Shown: positions 1-9,245 of the stretch, piece by piece | How the letters are laid out: every line of letters starts with the position of its first letter | How positions within the stretch are numbered: position 1 is the stretch's first letter | DNA from: Poriferisodalis sp965215815 | Lineage (GTDB): Bacteria; Actinomycetota; Acidimicrobiia; Acidimicrobiales; Poriferisodalaceae | Length of the DNA: 64,000 nt | Assembly: GCF_965215815.1 (NCBI RefSeq) | Contig: NZ_CBDCEO010000012.1 | Coordinates: 1,674,001 to 1,738,000, forward strand | Direction of reading: 5' to 3' | Made by a program: the position numbers and the translations under genes | Notes under the pieces: generated by a model | What the model was told of the DNA's origin: nothing | Database searches by the model: none | The model's input: the letters and a program-made list of their open reading frames with translations, nothing else

Positions 1-143
1 CGCAGCGCATACAAGATCGACGTCTTGCCGGAACCGTTCTCAGCTCGGATGACCGTGAGCGGCTGCTGACTGTCGGTTGAGAACGTCAGGTCGACGTTCT
101 CCAGCAGTTTGAAGTTCTTGATGTGTGCGCTCTCGAACCTCAT
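1..143 (-). CDS. DndD/SMC-like AAA ATPase, N-terminal fragment (runs off window)
   Basis: Only the first 47 codons are inside the window. They begin with ATG at 143 and read into a P-loop: the stretch AENGSGKTS is a Walker A motif of the ABC/SMC/RecF type, preceded by an IKNFKLL segment typical of the first beta strand of RecN, SbcC and DndD ATPases. The start overlaps the stop of the preceding small gene in an ATGA junction, so it is the last visible gene of the phosphorothioation operon. A DNA-binding ATPase related to DndD or another SMC-like defence ATPase is likely. The family cannot be fixed without the rest of the protein. Confidence 0.7.
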   Translation of the reverse strand, partial: MRFESAHIKNFKLLENVDLTFSTDSQQPLTVIRAENGSGKTSILYAL

Positions 144-361
144 GCGGCGTCCTCTAGACGAGCTGAGACTTCGCCGGCGAAGGATGTGACAAGCTCGTTG
201 ATGGCTCGGCGCCGCGCTCTGTCGCCGGGCTCGGAGTGCTGTATGCGGAGCGCTTCTACGAATCGGCCGACTAGGTGCGCGTGGTACTCGTCGTAGCGCT
301 CGGCGATATCTTGTACGGCCTCGCCGGCAGCATTGGCGACCAGCTTTGTTGCGTCAGGCAT
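140..361 (-). CDS. Small hypothetical protein of the phosphorothioation operon (73 aa)
   Basis: A short acidic and basic, probably all-helical protein with no motif I recognise. It is supported as a real gene by its junctions. Its ATG at 361 lies inside the 3' end of the helicase gene with an 8-bp overlap (ATGCCTGA), and its own stop overlaps the start of the next ATPase as ATGA. Such tight packing suggests translational coupling and a fixed partnership with the helicase and the SMC-like ATPase, for example as an accessory or adaptor subunit. The function is unknown. Confidence 0.65.
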   Translation of the reverse strand: MPDATKLVANAAGEAVQDIAERYDEYHAHLVGRFVEALRIQHSEPGDRARRRAINELVTSFAGEVSARLEDAA

Positions 362-2528
362 TGGCGTCCTTCCAGACCTTTGCTTCGAGGTCGCGTATTA
401 CTTCGTTGGGTCCGTCTGAGTCGAATTCGTTCTCGGCGATGCTCGCGAACTCGGCCGCTCGACGCAGCTCTGACTTCAGCAGGGACTGGCCGATGGAGGT
501 GTCGATGTCCGGCGGCATAACGAGGAAGTCGTGTAGATGAGCGACATTCTTGTTTGGAGCTTGTCGGAGTATTCGGCCTCGGCGTTGGACCCATTCTCTA
601 CGAACCGCGCTCGAGGCGAGCAGAAACGCTGTGTCCGTCTGGGGGATGTCCACGCCTTCGTCGAGGACCTTCATTGCTGTCAGCACCTGATAGTCACCTG
701 CTCCGAATCGCTCGAGAATTCTCTCAGAGCGGGAACTACGAGTCTCGCGGCTTGTGTACTGGTGGGATATGACATGGAGATTTTCGAGGATTGAGTTCAC
801 AGCCGTGATCTGCTTGGGCTTCTCGAGAACTGTTGGCTTCGCTGATGTGTAGATGAGCGTCTTGGTCACGGCGTCGGTGCCCATGCGGCGGAGTTCGGCC
901 GCTAGCGCGGGGAGTTTCGCGTCTGCTTGCTCGATCAGCCCTCGACGCTCACGGAGCAGCCGCTCGACCTTTGGGTTGAGCGCGACTGTGACGCCGTCGT
1001 CGTCGATCCTGAATCCAGCCCGGACGAGCTCCTCGGTGAGGAATTCGTAGTGCTCCATCTCGACAGCATTGAGCTCGATGACATGTAGGTAGTAGTTATA
1101 CGGCACTAGGCATCCGGCTTCGATGGCATCTCCGAGCGAGAACTCGAATACGGGCGGGCCGCCGAAAAAGTCGAATAGCTGATCGGTGCCGTCGGGGTCG
1201 TATTGCCGGATCGGCGTAGCTGAGAGACCGATTCTGCGTGTGAAGAAGTCTGGCGGATCGTTGATGAAGGACGGAGTGCCAAGATTGTGAACCTCGTCGG
1301 CGATCAGCACGAGCTCGACGGTCTTTGGTAGAGAGGTCAACCAGCGTCGCTCCGAGGAGTCGGTCTTGATGAAGAGGGCGTTACTCATGACGACTACTTC
1401 GGTTCTGGGCTGCTCGGTGGCGAAACCGTGAGCCACGCGTTCGAGCTCTGCTCGGCGGTCCTGGGTTCCAGTCCCCTTAAGCACGACTGGATCGATCCCG
1501 AAGGCGCGGATGTCCTCGGTCCATTGGCGGACGAGCGGCCTTGAAGGGACGAGCACGACAACGCAGATGTGTCGCGGCTCACTGTGCTGCATCTCGGTTA
1601 CGGCAATTAGCGCTGTGAGGGTCTTGCCGCCGCCGGTCGCGATCGCGACGATGCCGCCGGCCCCCTTGTTGAGCGCGTCAACGGCCCTGCCTTGATGGCC
1701 GAAGCGGCCTTCGCGCCATATGAGGTCGTTCGGAATCTGCAGCTGATGGTCAGGAGGGGCATGGCGCATGGCCGGTGGAAGCTCGGGTTCGAGTCCAGCT
1801 TCATGGTCTAGCTGCCACGCCTTCCAGAATTCGCTCTTCGTTGGCGGCGAGTCGGCTGCGTAGCCACGGAGAATGTCCAGCGCTTGCGACACCTCAACAG
1901 TGAGCGCTGTCGGGTGGCGGTTCTCCCATTGACGGTCCCACTGCTCCAGGAAGATTTGGACGCGTGCTTCGGATCGGGGGCCGTCTTGCCATGCCCGGTC
2001 GATCGACATCTGCTCGCCGTTGACAAGTAGACCGCGTTCGGTGGCGTTGCCGGAGCCGTGGACGGCGAGCCACTCGTCACCGGCTCTAAAGAGCCAGATC
2101 TTCTTGTGGTAAATGCCGCGTTCCATAAGCACGACGCGCAAACGCAGTCGGCCACTGGCCACCAGATAGGCAAGCGTTTCGACCGTGTACCGCTGCACGG
2201 CAGAATCTGATAGGCGGGCCTCGGTGAAGAGCCGCTCTAGTGCTTCCTCGAGGACTACCTCGGGCTCGCGTATCCCTCTCCGGATGGCCTCACGATCCTC
2301 CGCGCTGATCTCGGGCGAAACCATGAGATCGAGGATCGCATCGGAGTCGTTGATGAAAGCGGCGAGCCCACCCGCGATCTGAGCGAGGCAGCGCGACGTG
2401 AAGAACCCTGCGGCGATTCTTGCGTCGTCCGCTGAGCAGAGTGCCGGGGTGAGGATCTCGCCGACGAGGTCATCGTCAGGAATTTCGTAGGCTGGGCGCA
2501 CTGAATCGAACAGCGATCCGAACGTCAA
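354..2528 (-). CDS. PLD-nuclease/DEAD-type helicase fusion, putative restriction effector
   Basis: This 724-residue protein joins two catalytic modules. Residues about 35-200 form a phospholipase-D-like nuclease domain with an HxK core (H141, K143) and a following GSGN at 158-161. From about 270 there is a superfamily 2 helicase with Walker A ATGGGKT (297-303), a DEVH-type motif II near 410 and a motif VI QRRGRILRQ near 640. The architecture matches helicases annotated as DNA phosphorothioation system restriction enzymes, which supports DNA translocation and cleavage. The start is TTG, overlapping the preceding stop as TTGA. Its place directly after the modification genes supports a role as effector; whether it attacks modified or unmodified DNA is not shown. 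Confidence 0.85.
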   Translation of the reverse strand: MTFGSLFDSVRPAYEIPDDDLVGEILTPALCSADDARIAAGFFTSRCLAQIAGGLAAFINDSDAILDLMVSPEISAEDREAIRRGIREPEVVLEEALERLFTEARLSDSAVQRYTVETLAYLVASGRLRLRVVLMERGIYHKKIWLFRAGDEWLAVHGSGNATERGLLVNGEQMSIDRAWQDGPRSEARVQIFLEQWDRQWENRHPTALTVEVSQALDILRGYAADSPPTKSEFWKAWQLDHEAGLEPELPPAMRHAPPDHQLQIPNDLIWREGRFGHQGRAVDALNKGAGGIVAIATGGGKTLTALIAVTEMQHSEPRHICVVVLVPSRPLVRQWTEDIRAFGIDPVVLKGTGTQDRRAELERVAHGFATEQPRTEVVVMSNALFIKTDSSERRWLTSLPKTVELVLIADEVHNLGTPSFINDPPDFFTRRIGLSATPIRQYDPDGTDQLFDFFGGPPVFEFSLGDAIEAGCLVPYNYYLHVIELNAVEMEHYEFLTEELVRAGFRIDDDGVTVALNPKVERLLRERRGLIEQADAKLPALAAELRRMGTDAVTKTLIYTSAKPTVLEKPKQITAVNSILENLHVISHQYTSRETRSSRSERILERFGAGDYQVLTAMKVLDEGVDIPQTDTAFLLASSAVRREWVQRRGRILRQAPNKNVAHLHDFLVMPPDIDTSIGQSLLKSELRRAAEFASIAENEFDSDGPNEVIRDLEAKVWKDANA

Positions 2529-4792
2529 TATGGCTCCTCTCGCTGCATTTCGGCATCGAGTGCGGCGAGCGCCTCCTCTAGTTCGGGCGTCGAGCGTCGC
2601 TCTGGGAGAGCCTCAAGCACGGCCGTGTCCCTTCGCGCTCGCAGCGTAGCCCTCACCTCGCCCCGACTGCAATGGAGCGCAGCCGCAAGTCCGTCCATGC
2701 CGGCGTACTCGCTGATGCCCGTCAGACGCGCCAAATGCGCCCAGCCCGTGCCGTGTTCGTTGAGGTCGGTCGCTCGCGCCGACACGGTCATCTCGCCACG
2801 GCGAAGGATCACCGTGAGCATGTCTCCCATCTTGGCGTTCACTGCTTCTGCAAGACCACGGGTAGATCCCAGCGAAGGCCCACTGAACGATGTGCCGGGG
2901 AAGGTCACTGTGACTGAAGTGCCGTGCGGGCCGTCGAACCGCAATCGTTCATTGACGGAGAGGTCGAGTAGCGCTCCGGCGGCTGGGCTGAGCTGACGCC
3001 CACTGCCCCGCGTCACGTCGCGGTCCACCTCGTACAACAACCCGACCACGCCGTCGCCGAGGGTAAACACGCCAGGTGCATCCCGAACTTCCGAGTTCTG
3101 GTAGTGGTACTTCTCGTGCTCACGCCGCAGCCGGATCCACCCGTCTTCAAGGACGAACATCGCCGCGTCACAGTACGAGCGGGCTGAGCCCTCGGCGATA
3201 CCGAAGTCTCTGCTCAGCCGGTCGATGAGTTCGTCGACCAGCATCGGCGAGTCTGAGCGCTCGAGTATCTGTCCAATAGTCGATGCGATCCCGCTGTACT
3301 CGGGGAGGCCCCAAGAAGCCAACGCCCACTCGGTTCGGTTTGCACGCACAAACCGTTCGTCCTCGGCCATCGCGTTCTTGGCCGAAGTGATCGCGCGGCT
3401 CTCTCCGATGTGTGCGAGCAGCTTCTCGGCTGTTGCTGGTTCCGCAAGATCGGCCAGACCGAAGGCGAGTTTGTCAGCAATCGGCCCGTCCCATCGCACG
3501 ACTTGGCCGTTGACGAGGCGGAGCTTCCGATCCCTCGCGATCCAATCGTCGTGGAGGCCGCTGTCGAGGCCCCAGCCGGCCAGTGCTGCGCTGGCCTTGG
3601 CTACGTCGATGCGACCGAACTCGTCGGTCATGTTCCGGATTGCGTCGGTTGGGTCGTTGCTCCGCGCCGAGCGAAGCACGAGCCAGCCATCGGACTCGTC
3701 GTACGGTCCGGCCAATTCGAGGAGCAACGACTGGTAGTCGTCGTAGCAATCGGCGGGAGGGTCGAGCATCGGGTTGACATGCCCCCGAGGAGCTGTAACG
3801 GAGAGCCGGTCGCGCAATGTGGTGGCGCGCCAGCGAATCGGGCTGCCAGCGGTACTGTCGACGAACAGGCCGAGCCGTGCGACAACTCGGGTCTCGATTT
3901 GCCGCACTCGCTCTCGGCTGATTGTGAGTTCATCTGCAAGGTGCTGCAGTGTGCGTGGCCTCCGCGGCTGAGCGATTCGATCGGCAAAGATCGAACGCTC
4001 GCGGTCGTCAAGCCCCTCGGCCCACTTGCTCAGGACGACGTACGGGTGCGGGGAAGTTGCGCCGATATCAGAGAGTGGGAATGTCGAGAGTGATCTCCAC
4101 TCGTCGATCTCCTCCAACCCGGCGGCGGCGAGAGCCTGTCCAAACGTTTTGGCGTCGGACTCGGCGATCGCCCAGGCTGCGAAGTCTCGGAGATGCTGGG
4201 CCAGTGCCGAGACCGCCGACTGCTCGTTGTCGACGCCTGAAGCACTGGCGGAGGCCTCCTGGATCCCTGGCAACTCGGCGCTCTCCATGACAGAGAGAAG
4301 GTCAACGAGCGCTAATGCACCAATCCCAGGTAGAGCAAGAATCTGGCCAGATGACCTCGGTGCCTCCAGCGGTCCGTCGTGGCCGTTGTCCTCGATCAGG
4401 CGCCGCACGGCGTTGCGAGTGCGTTTCCTAAGCGGTAACGCAGCTACCCATGAGAGGGGTAGCTGCGCTGGAATGGCATCGGGGACAACCGGACATGAGA
4501 GCTCTCCAACCCAACCGCGGAGCTCCCGGCCGATGGCCTGCGGGAGTTCGTGCAGACCGAGTCGCTCCCAGATCTCGGATCCGAGATCGGCCACAGTAAG
4601 CGTCTCGGCGTGGTCATGATCCAGCACCACTAATGGCGGCTCAAGAGCGCCGTATGCATCGCGGTAGGGGCGTGGTATGAGCGGGCAATTGGCGGTCCCC
4701 CAAGCCGCGGCGCGTCGCGGCGATCCATACGACACACCGTTGGCAGCCACGATTCGGGTTATGTGCAGTTCTGCCATCGTCGGTTCACTCAA
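2525..4792 (-). CDS. Sigma-region-4/alpha-CTD-like DNA-binding protein of the phosphorothioation operon
   Basis: A 755-residue protein that I cannot place in a named family. Residues about 115-170 resemble the helix-hairpin-helix fold of the RNA polymerase alpha C-terminal domain, with LPLRKRTRNAVRRL followed by LALPGIGALALVDLL. Residues about 258-307 look like sigma-70 region 4, including LADELTISRERVRQIE as the helix-turn-helix. A second winged-helix-like stretch lies near 505-555, and the C-terminus has another possible helix-turn-helix (about 695-720). No enzymatic motif is visible. It lies 27 bp after sspD and overlaps the helicase gene. It may recognise DNA for the effector module or regulate the operon. 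The start is TTG at 4792; ATG at 4777 is an alternative. Confidence 0.75.
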   Translation of the reverse strand: MSEPTMAELHITRIVAANGVSYGSPRRAAAWGTANCPLIPRPYRDAYGALEPPLVVLDHDHAETLTVADLGSEIWERLGLHELPQAIGRELRGWVGELSCPVVPDAIPAQLPLSWVAALPLRKRTRNAVRRLIEDNGHDGPLEAPRSSGQILALPGIGALALVDLLSVMESAELPGIQEASASASGVDNEQSAVSALAQHLRDFAAWAIAESDAKTFGQALAAAGLEEIDEWRSLSTFPLSDIGATSPHPYVVLSKWAEGLDDRERSIFADRIAQPRRPRTLQHLADELTISRERVRQIETRVVARLGLFVDSTAGSPIRWRATTLRDRLSVTAPRGHVNPMLDPPADCYDDYQSLLLELAGPYDESDGWLVLRSARSNDPTDAIRNMTDEFGRIDVAKASAALAGWGLDSGLHDDWIARDRKLRLVNGQVVRWDGPIADKLAFGLADLAEPATAEKLLAHIGESRAITSAKNAMAEDERFVRANRTEWALASWGLPEYSGIASTIGQILERSDSPMLVDELIDRLSRDFGIAEGSARSYCDAAMFVLEDGWIRLRREHEKYHYQNSEVRDAPGVFTLGDGVVGLLYEVDRDVTRGSGRQLSPAAGALLDLSVNERLRFDGPHGTSVTVTFPGTSFSGPSLGSTRGLAEAVNAKMGDMLTVILRRGEMTVSARATDLNEHGTGWAHLARLTGISEYAGMDGLAAALHCSRGEVRATLRARRDTAVLEALPERRSTPELEEALAALDAEMQREEPY

Positions 4793-4819
4793 CCCATGGA
4801 TCTCGCTCAGCTATGGCTG

Positions 4820-5668
4820 CTACAACGCACAAACGGTGCAGGCCAAAGCGTCGTCGTCTGTGTCGAGGACCTCGGAGAGAGCTTCGAGGACGGGTATCGC
4901 AGTGCGTGCTTGGCGAATGCGGTGCATTGCGGCCTCGTGTTTGTCGAGGATTTCCTGGCTGCGGGACCGTAGTTGGACGAGCGTCTCGCCGCCGCTCCAG
5001 GTGTACTGACGACCGGTCATCGCGCGTTCGCTGAAGTCGGCGTCGCCGTCGACGCCGGCATCGAGCAGCACCTTCTGCTCGATCGCGATCGCCCTCTCGT
5101 AGAGCTCGGGATGACGTTCTGCGAGGCCTACCCATTCCGCCTTGCGCTGGTAGAAGCAGAAGTAGCAGCCGGAACGCGTACGCCATTCGTAGTAGTCCGG
5201 TAATCCGATCCCTGCGTCGTCGAGGATCTTCATGACACCGTCGTGATCGATGCCGTCCTCGACAAACGGCAAGCGGCTCTCGATGTTCGGCTTCGTCGAG
5301 ATGTAGCCCTTGCGGTTCGCCTCGTCGGCCCGGATCGCCACGTACGAGATAGCGGGTTCGTCGCCGATCCACGCTTCGATCGGCTTGATCTTCATCACCT
5401 TTGTGCACCAGCGCATCTGCGGTGATGGCAGTGCTCCGCGGAACACCTCGAACCAGTGGTCGAAACCACGCTCGGAGTTCAGGCGAGCGATCGGCTTGCC
5501 GAGGATGACCTCGAGACGCGTGAGGAACTCGTACGTCTCGGGCAGCTCGGCGCCCGTATCGCAGAAGAAGTACTCCATCTCCGGCACTCGGTCTCGCAGG
5601 TAGAGCGCTAGAGCGCTCGAATCCTTGCCGCCCGAGATGCCGCAGATGTGCCGTGCTTGCTCACCCAT
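4820..5668 (-). CDS. sspD: PAPS-reductase/ATP-pyrophosphatase family phosphorothioation protein SspD (DndC-like)
   Basis: The protein has the PP-loop SGGKDS at residues 12-17, which binds and adenylates substrate in the adenine-nucleotide alpha-hydrolase superfamily. Cysteines at C88, C168/C171 (CYFC) and C277/C280 (CTVC) are suitable iron-sulfur ligands, as known for DndC-type proteins. In Ssp systems this subunit is thought to activate the DNA backbone for sulfur insertion. I chose the ATG at 5668, which gives an 8-bp overlap (ATGGGTGA) with the upstream gene. A longer reading from 5704 would overlap by 44 bp and add nothing conserved. It is the fourth gene in the sspABCD order. Confidence 0.88.
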   Translation of the reverse strand: MGEQARHICGISGGKDSSALALYLRDRVPEMEYFFCDTGAELPETYEFLTRLEVILGKPIARLNSERGFDHWFEVFRGALPSPQMRWCTKVMKIKPIEAWIGDEPAISYVAIRADEANRKGYISTKPNIESRLPFVEDGIDHDGVMKILDDAGIGLPDYYEWRTRSGCYFCFYQRKAEWVGLAERHPELYERAIAIEQKVLLDAGVDGDADFSERAMTGRQYTWSGGETLVQLRSRSQEILDKHEAAMHRIRQARTAIPVLEALSEVLDTDDDALACTVCAL

Positions 5669-8600
5669 GACCAACCGCCTTCGGGAGCATAGATCCATGA
5701 GCAAGGCTGATGTCGCTTAGTTTCGTCTGATCAAGAAGCTGCATGCCCAACTCCGCGAGTACTACGTGGTGCGCCCGTTGACGGGAACCAACTCTCGATG
5801 AGAGCGAGTCGAGCAGCCGATTGACCGCGTCCTTGACGAACTCGTGCTCGTCGTGCGCGATGTCGACGAGCCGCACAGCCTCGCTGCCAGACACATGCGT
5901 GACCGTCATGCGCAGCGCGTCGAATGCTGCGCCGCTGACAGCTCGCTGATCAGCGTGCAGCGCCCGCAAACGGTTGAACGCAGCAAGGCGATGCGGCAGC
6001 TCCCCTCGGACCTTGGCGAGGTCGTCGTCGTTCCACTCAGTCGGTGCCTTCTTTGCAAGCACCGTCGCGACTGACGCCATCCAGTCGTGATCGTCGTCGT
6101 ACACGTCGTTGGACAACGCCAAGACGAACGCTCGCATGTCGCGGTCGAGCACCTCGTCCACGAGACCTGCGGCCGGGCCGCTGACGGCCAAGCGCGTTCG
6201 CTCACCAGCAGCGGCCAACAGTTCATCGTGCAATTCGCCGATCATGATGCGACAACGAGACGTCAGCTCGTCGATGCGACGGGCAAGGTCGTCGGCGAAT
6301 GACGAGTAGATCCTGGCGGATTGGTCGGAGAGCGCGGCCGCCGCAGAAGCCCCAGGCGCGATTGGTTTGTAGCCAAGAGCGTCCGGCAAGAGCTCAAAGA
6401 GCAACACATCGGGTTCCGTCGCCTCGTTCAAGGCATCGCGAATCGCAAGTGCTTCAGCCGACAGGTGTGACGTACGGCGCGTCCATTGCTCCAAGCGGCG
6501 CATCCGGCTGGCCAAGTACAGCGTGACGGCGAGCACATTGCCAACTCGACGGCCGTCGAGACTCGCGTCGACTCCGAAGCGCTCGGCGAGTGCGTTCAGC
6601 CCATCGTGACGACGGCCAGCGACATTTGCGAAGTGCTTGACCTCAAAGTGCTCCGGGTTGCGCACCATGCGCTCCGAAAGGGCAGGCGACAAGCCGAGTT
6701 GGAACGTGCCGTGCTCGTAGATCGCCATCCGGTCCGCTCTTGCTAGCAACGCCGCCGTGACAATCACCGGGATGACGCCGGCCTTGACGCCGTAAGAGGG
6801 CGAAGCCAGCGTCATGTACAAGTCCCGAACATTGAGTCGCGTGGTCTTCGCTAACTCAAATGCGGCTTCGATCGCCTCCCAAGCCGGGATAAGCCGCAAT
6901 CGCTCGATCTGTTGGCTGCTATCGGATGCCCTGCTGCTGCGGCGTATACGTGGTTTGCCGAAGATCGGATCGCCGCCGGCCTTCTCGGGGCGATGTAGTC
7001 CGGCGTGCTTCAGCGCCGCTTCGTACATGGCGACCTCGGGTCCGTAGCCCTTGAGACCGAGCCGGTACTGAGTGTTGTTCTCGATCATGGCCTCCAGCAA
7101 AATCTTGCGGGCCTTGGCGCCTTGCGAGGTCAGATCGGAGCGGCTCAGCATCTCGTTGGGTACCCGCGGCGCATCTGGATACGCGAGATCCGCTGCCTCC
7201 GAGAGCGGCGCACTCCCCCGTCCTGTCCGTAGCACGACGCCAGCCTTGTCATCAAGAAGCATCCATCGACAGGTGCCGGTGTTGAAGGCTGACGACACCG
7301 CCGCTTCAAGATGCATCCGCGCCACGGCGAGCCGTTCACCGACTTCGCGTCGAGCGACCCAATCAGCTTCAACCTGCGGTGCCGAGAGCACGTCGTTCAA
7401 CGCAGCTACCTCGCGCGCGGCGCGATCTAGCTCTGCAATTTCCTTCGGCACTGCCACGACCACTGGTTTCGATCGCAACCGCCACGCCCGGTCTGACGTA
7501 TGCCGTACATGGTCAGACGCACGAAGCGCTTCCTCGGAGAGCGTCGGAACCCTCCCGTCCGGATTCGCGACGAGCAGTAGCTCACCGTCTATTGGATCGA
7601 GCGCACTGGGCGGTACGACATTCTCGTCACCGTGTACAAATCGACGCCTGAACAATCGCACGACATCGTTCTGCGCGCTGTGCCGGGCAGCGATAATCGG
7701 ATCGAGTTCAGAGACAGCGTCCAGCACTTTGTACAACGGCCGATCAGCGATCCGATCGTGTGCCGCCTCCGCTAGCTCGGAGATGTTGACGTCGGTTCCG
7801 TGCCAGATGCGGTACTCGTCCGCGAACGCACGGTGCGTCACTAGGCCGCGTTGTTCGAGGCCAGCGAGAACCGAATTCGACTCAGACTCGACGAGCTCTA
7901 GGACAGGTGCACTGGCCCTCACTGCACCGGACGCAGAGACAAGGTTCAGCAGTGCCACCGTCTTGGCCACACGCTGCTCCGCGGGCGAGAGCCCATTGGC
8001 ATCCCGCAGCCGACTTGCGATCTCGGTCCATCTGCCTGAGCGGCCAACGGCGCTGACGCCGGCGCCACCCGTAGCCATGAAGTAGTCGTAGACAGCTTCG
8101 GGACCGACCGAAGGCACTTCATTGGCGCGATCAAACTCGATGTCCGCTGCGAGCGAAGCGACTGTGCCCGCCTCGCTGCCAGCCAAGAAGGAGAACAGCG
8201 TCCGCTCGTGCTGGCCGAATCGGTTGCACAATTCGGGAAGCACGAGTGTCGAGACGGGATGCAGCGGCCAACAAGCCGCAATCGTGTCTGGGTTGCTGAG
8301 GTCGGTGATGCCTGCCGACGCGAGCGACTTCGCATGCCGCAGGGCCCACTCGTCAATGCGCTTTCGCAGCTGGTCGTCACCTACTCCGAATGCCTGGGCA
8401 ATCAGTGCTCGTGTCTGGGCCGCGGATTCCGTGAATGCGATATCGACAAATCGGCCCTGCACCTTGGCCCAATCGCGACGGAGACGGTCATCGACATCGG
8501 CGAGGTACTCCTCGAACGCCATGTGTTGCAGCGTGACCACGAAGATCGGCAATCCAGCGCCTTGACCGGCTTCAGCCAGCCGTTGCAAGAGATAGGTATC

Positions 8601-9245
8601 GCTGGACTCGTCGTGACTGGCAGCCTCGAGGTTCTTGCCGAATTCATCGATGACGATGAGCAACGGCGCCCGAGACGCCATACAGCGTGCGATTTCCACG
8701 AGCTCGCTTACCGACGGGTCCACTGGATCCTGAGCGCGATTGACACGCCGCTGTGCCAACTTGAGCAAGGACGAAGCGGCGAACTCTGCCGAGCCGGGAA
8801 CCTTGCCATGGCGCCGAACAACTGCACGATGCAGGCCGCGCAGCACGGTTCGTGCTACAGGTTCTCGGTCGGCGGTGACTAACGCTCTATAGAAGCCGTG
8901 GTTTCGACTCTGGTGCCGCGAGAGCGCTCGAAGGAGTTCGTCGGCGGCCGAGGGCGATGCGTCTGAAACCTTGCGGAGCGCACATTCACGCGCTGTACCG
9001 CCAGGTCCGAATGCTGCATCGAGGAGCAAGCCCAGCGACGACTTACCGGAGCCGTACGGACCCGTGATCGACCATGCACCGCCAGCGGGCCCCATGGCGG
9101 AAGCCGATACGCGTTCAACCACATCGAGTGCCCGGGCAGTCACGACGTACCCGTCGAGCGGCTCGGCACTGTCAGCGTCGCGTTCGAAGTTCGCAGACCG
9201 GGCGAATTGACTTCGCACCGACAGCACGTCAGCCAGCGTCGTCAC
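5661..9245 (-). CDS. sspC: Large P-loop ATPase, SspC-like phosphorothioation subunit
   Basis: An 1194-residue ATPase with Walker A GPYGSGKSS at residues 62-70 and Walker B LLIVIDE at 195-201, followed by a long, mostly helical C-terminal region without a recognisable catalytic motif. In single-strand phosphorothioation systems SspC is the ATPase partner of SspB and SspD. The gene lies exactly where sspC is expected, overlaps the DUF4007 gene by 4 bp (ATGA) and overlaps sspD by 8 bp. The assignment rests on the P-loop and the context more than on family-specific residues. Large ATPases of this shape also occur in other defence systems. Confidence 0.8.
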   Translation of the reverse strand: MTTLADVLSVRSQFARSANFERDADSAEPLDGYVVTARALDVVERVSASAMGPAGGAWSITGPYGSGKSSLGLLLDAAFGPGGTARECALRKVSDASPSAADELLRALSRHQSRNHGFYRALVTADREPVARTVLRGLHRAVVRRHGKVPGSAEFAASSLLKLAQRRVNRAQDPVDPSVSELVEIARCMASRAPLLIVIDEFGKNLEAASHDESSDTYLLQRLAEAGQGAGLPIFVVTLQHMAFEEYLADVDDRLRRDWAKVQGRFVDIAFTESAAQTRALIAQAFGVGDDQLRKRIDEWALRHAKSLASAGITDLSNPDTIAACWPLHPVSTLVLPELCNRFGQHERTLFSFLAGSEAGTVASLAADIEFDRANEVPSVGPEAVYDYFMATGGAGVSAVGRSGRWTEIASRLRDANGLSPAEQRVAKTVALLNLVSASGAVRASAPVLELVESESNSVLAGLEQRGLVTHRAFADEYRIWHGTDVNISELAEAAHDRIADRPLYKVLDAVSELDPIIAARHSAQNDVVRLFRRRFVHGDENVVPPSALDPIDGELLLVANPDGRVPTLSEEALRASDHVRHTSDRAWRLRSKPVVVAVPKEIAELDRAAREVAALNDVLSAPQVEADWVARREVGERLAVARMHLEAAVSSAFNTGTCRWMLLDDKAGVVLRTGRGSAPLSEAADLAYPDAPRVPNEMLSRSDLTSQGAKARKILLEAMIENNTQYRLGLKGYGPEVAMYEAALKHAGLHRPEKAGGDPIFGKPRIRRSSRASDSSQQIERLRLIPAWEAIEAAFELAKTTRLNVRDLYMTLASPSYGVKAGVIPVIVTAALLARADRMAIYEHGTFQLGLSPALSERMVRNPEHFEVKHFANVAGRRHDGLNALAERFGVDASLDGRRVGNVLAVTLYLASRMRRLEQWTRRTSHLSAEALAIRDALNEATEPDVLLFELLPDALGYKPIAPGASAAAALSDQSARIYSSFADDLARRIDELTSRCRIMIGELHDELLAAAGERTRLAVSGPAAGLVDEVLDRDMRAFVLALSNDVYDDDHDWMASVATVLAKKAPTEWNDDDLAKVRGELPHRLAAFNRLRALHADQRAVSGAAFDALRMTVTHVSGSEAVRLVDIAHDEHEFVKDAVNRLLDSLSSRVGSRQRAHHVVLAELGMQLLDQTKLSDISLAHGSMLPKAVGHG

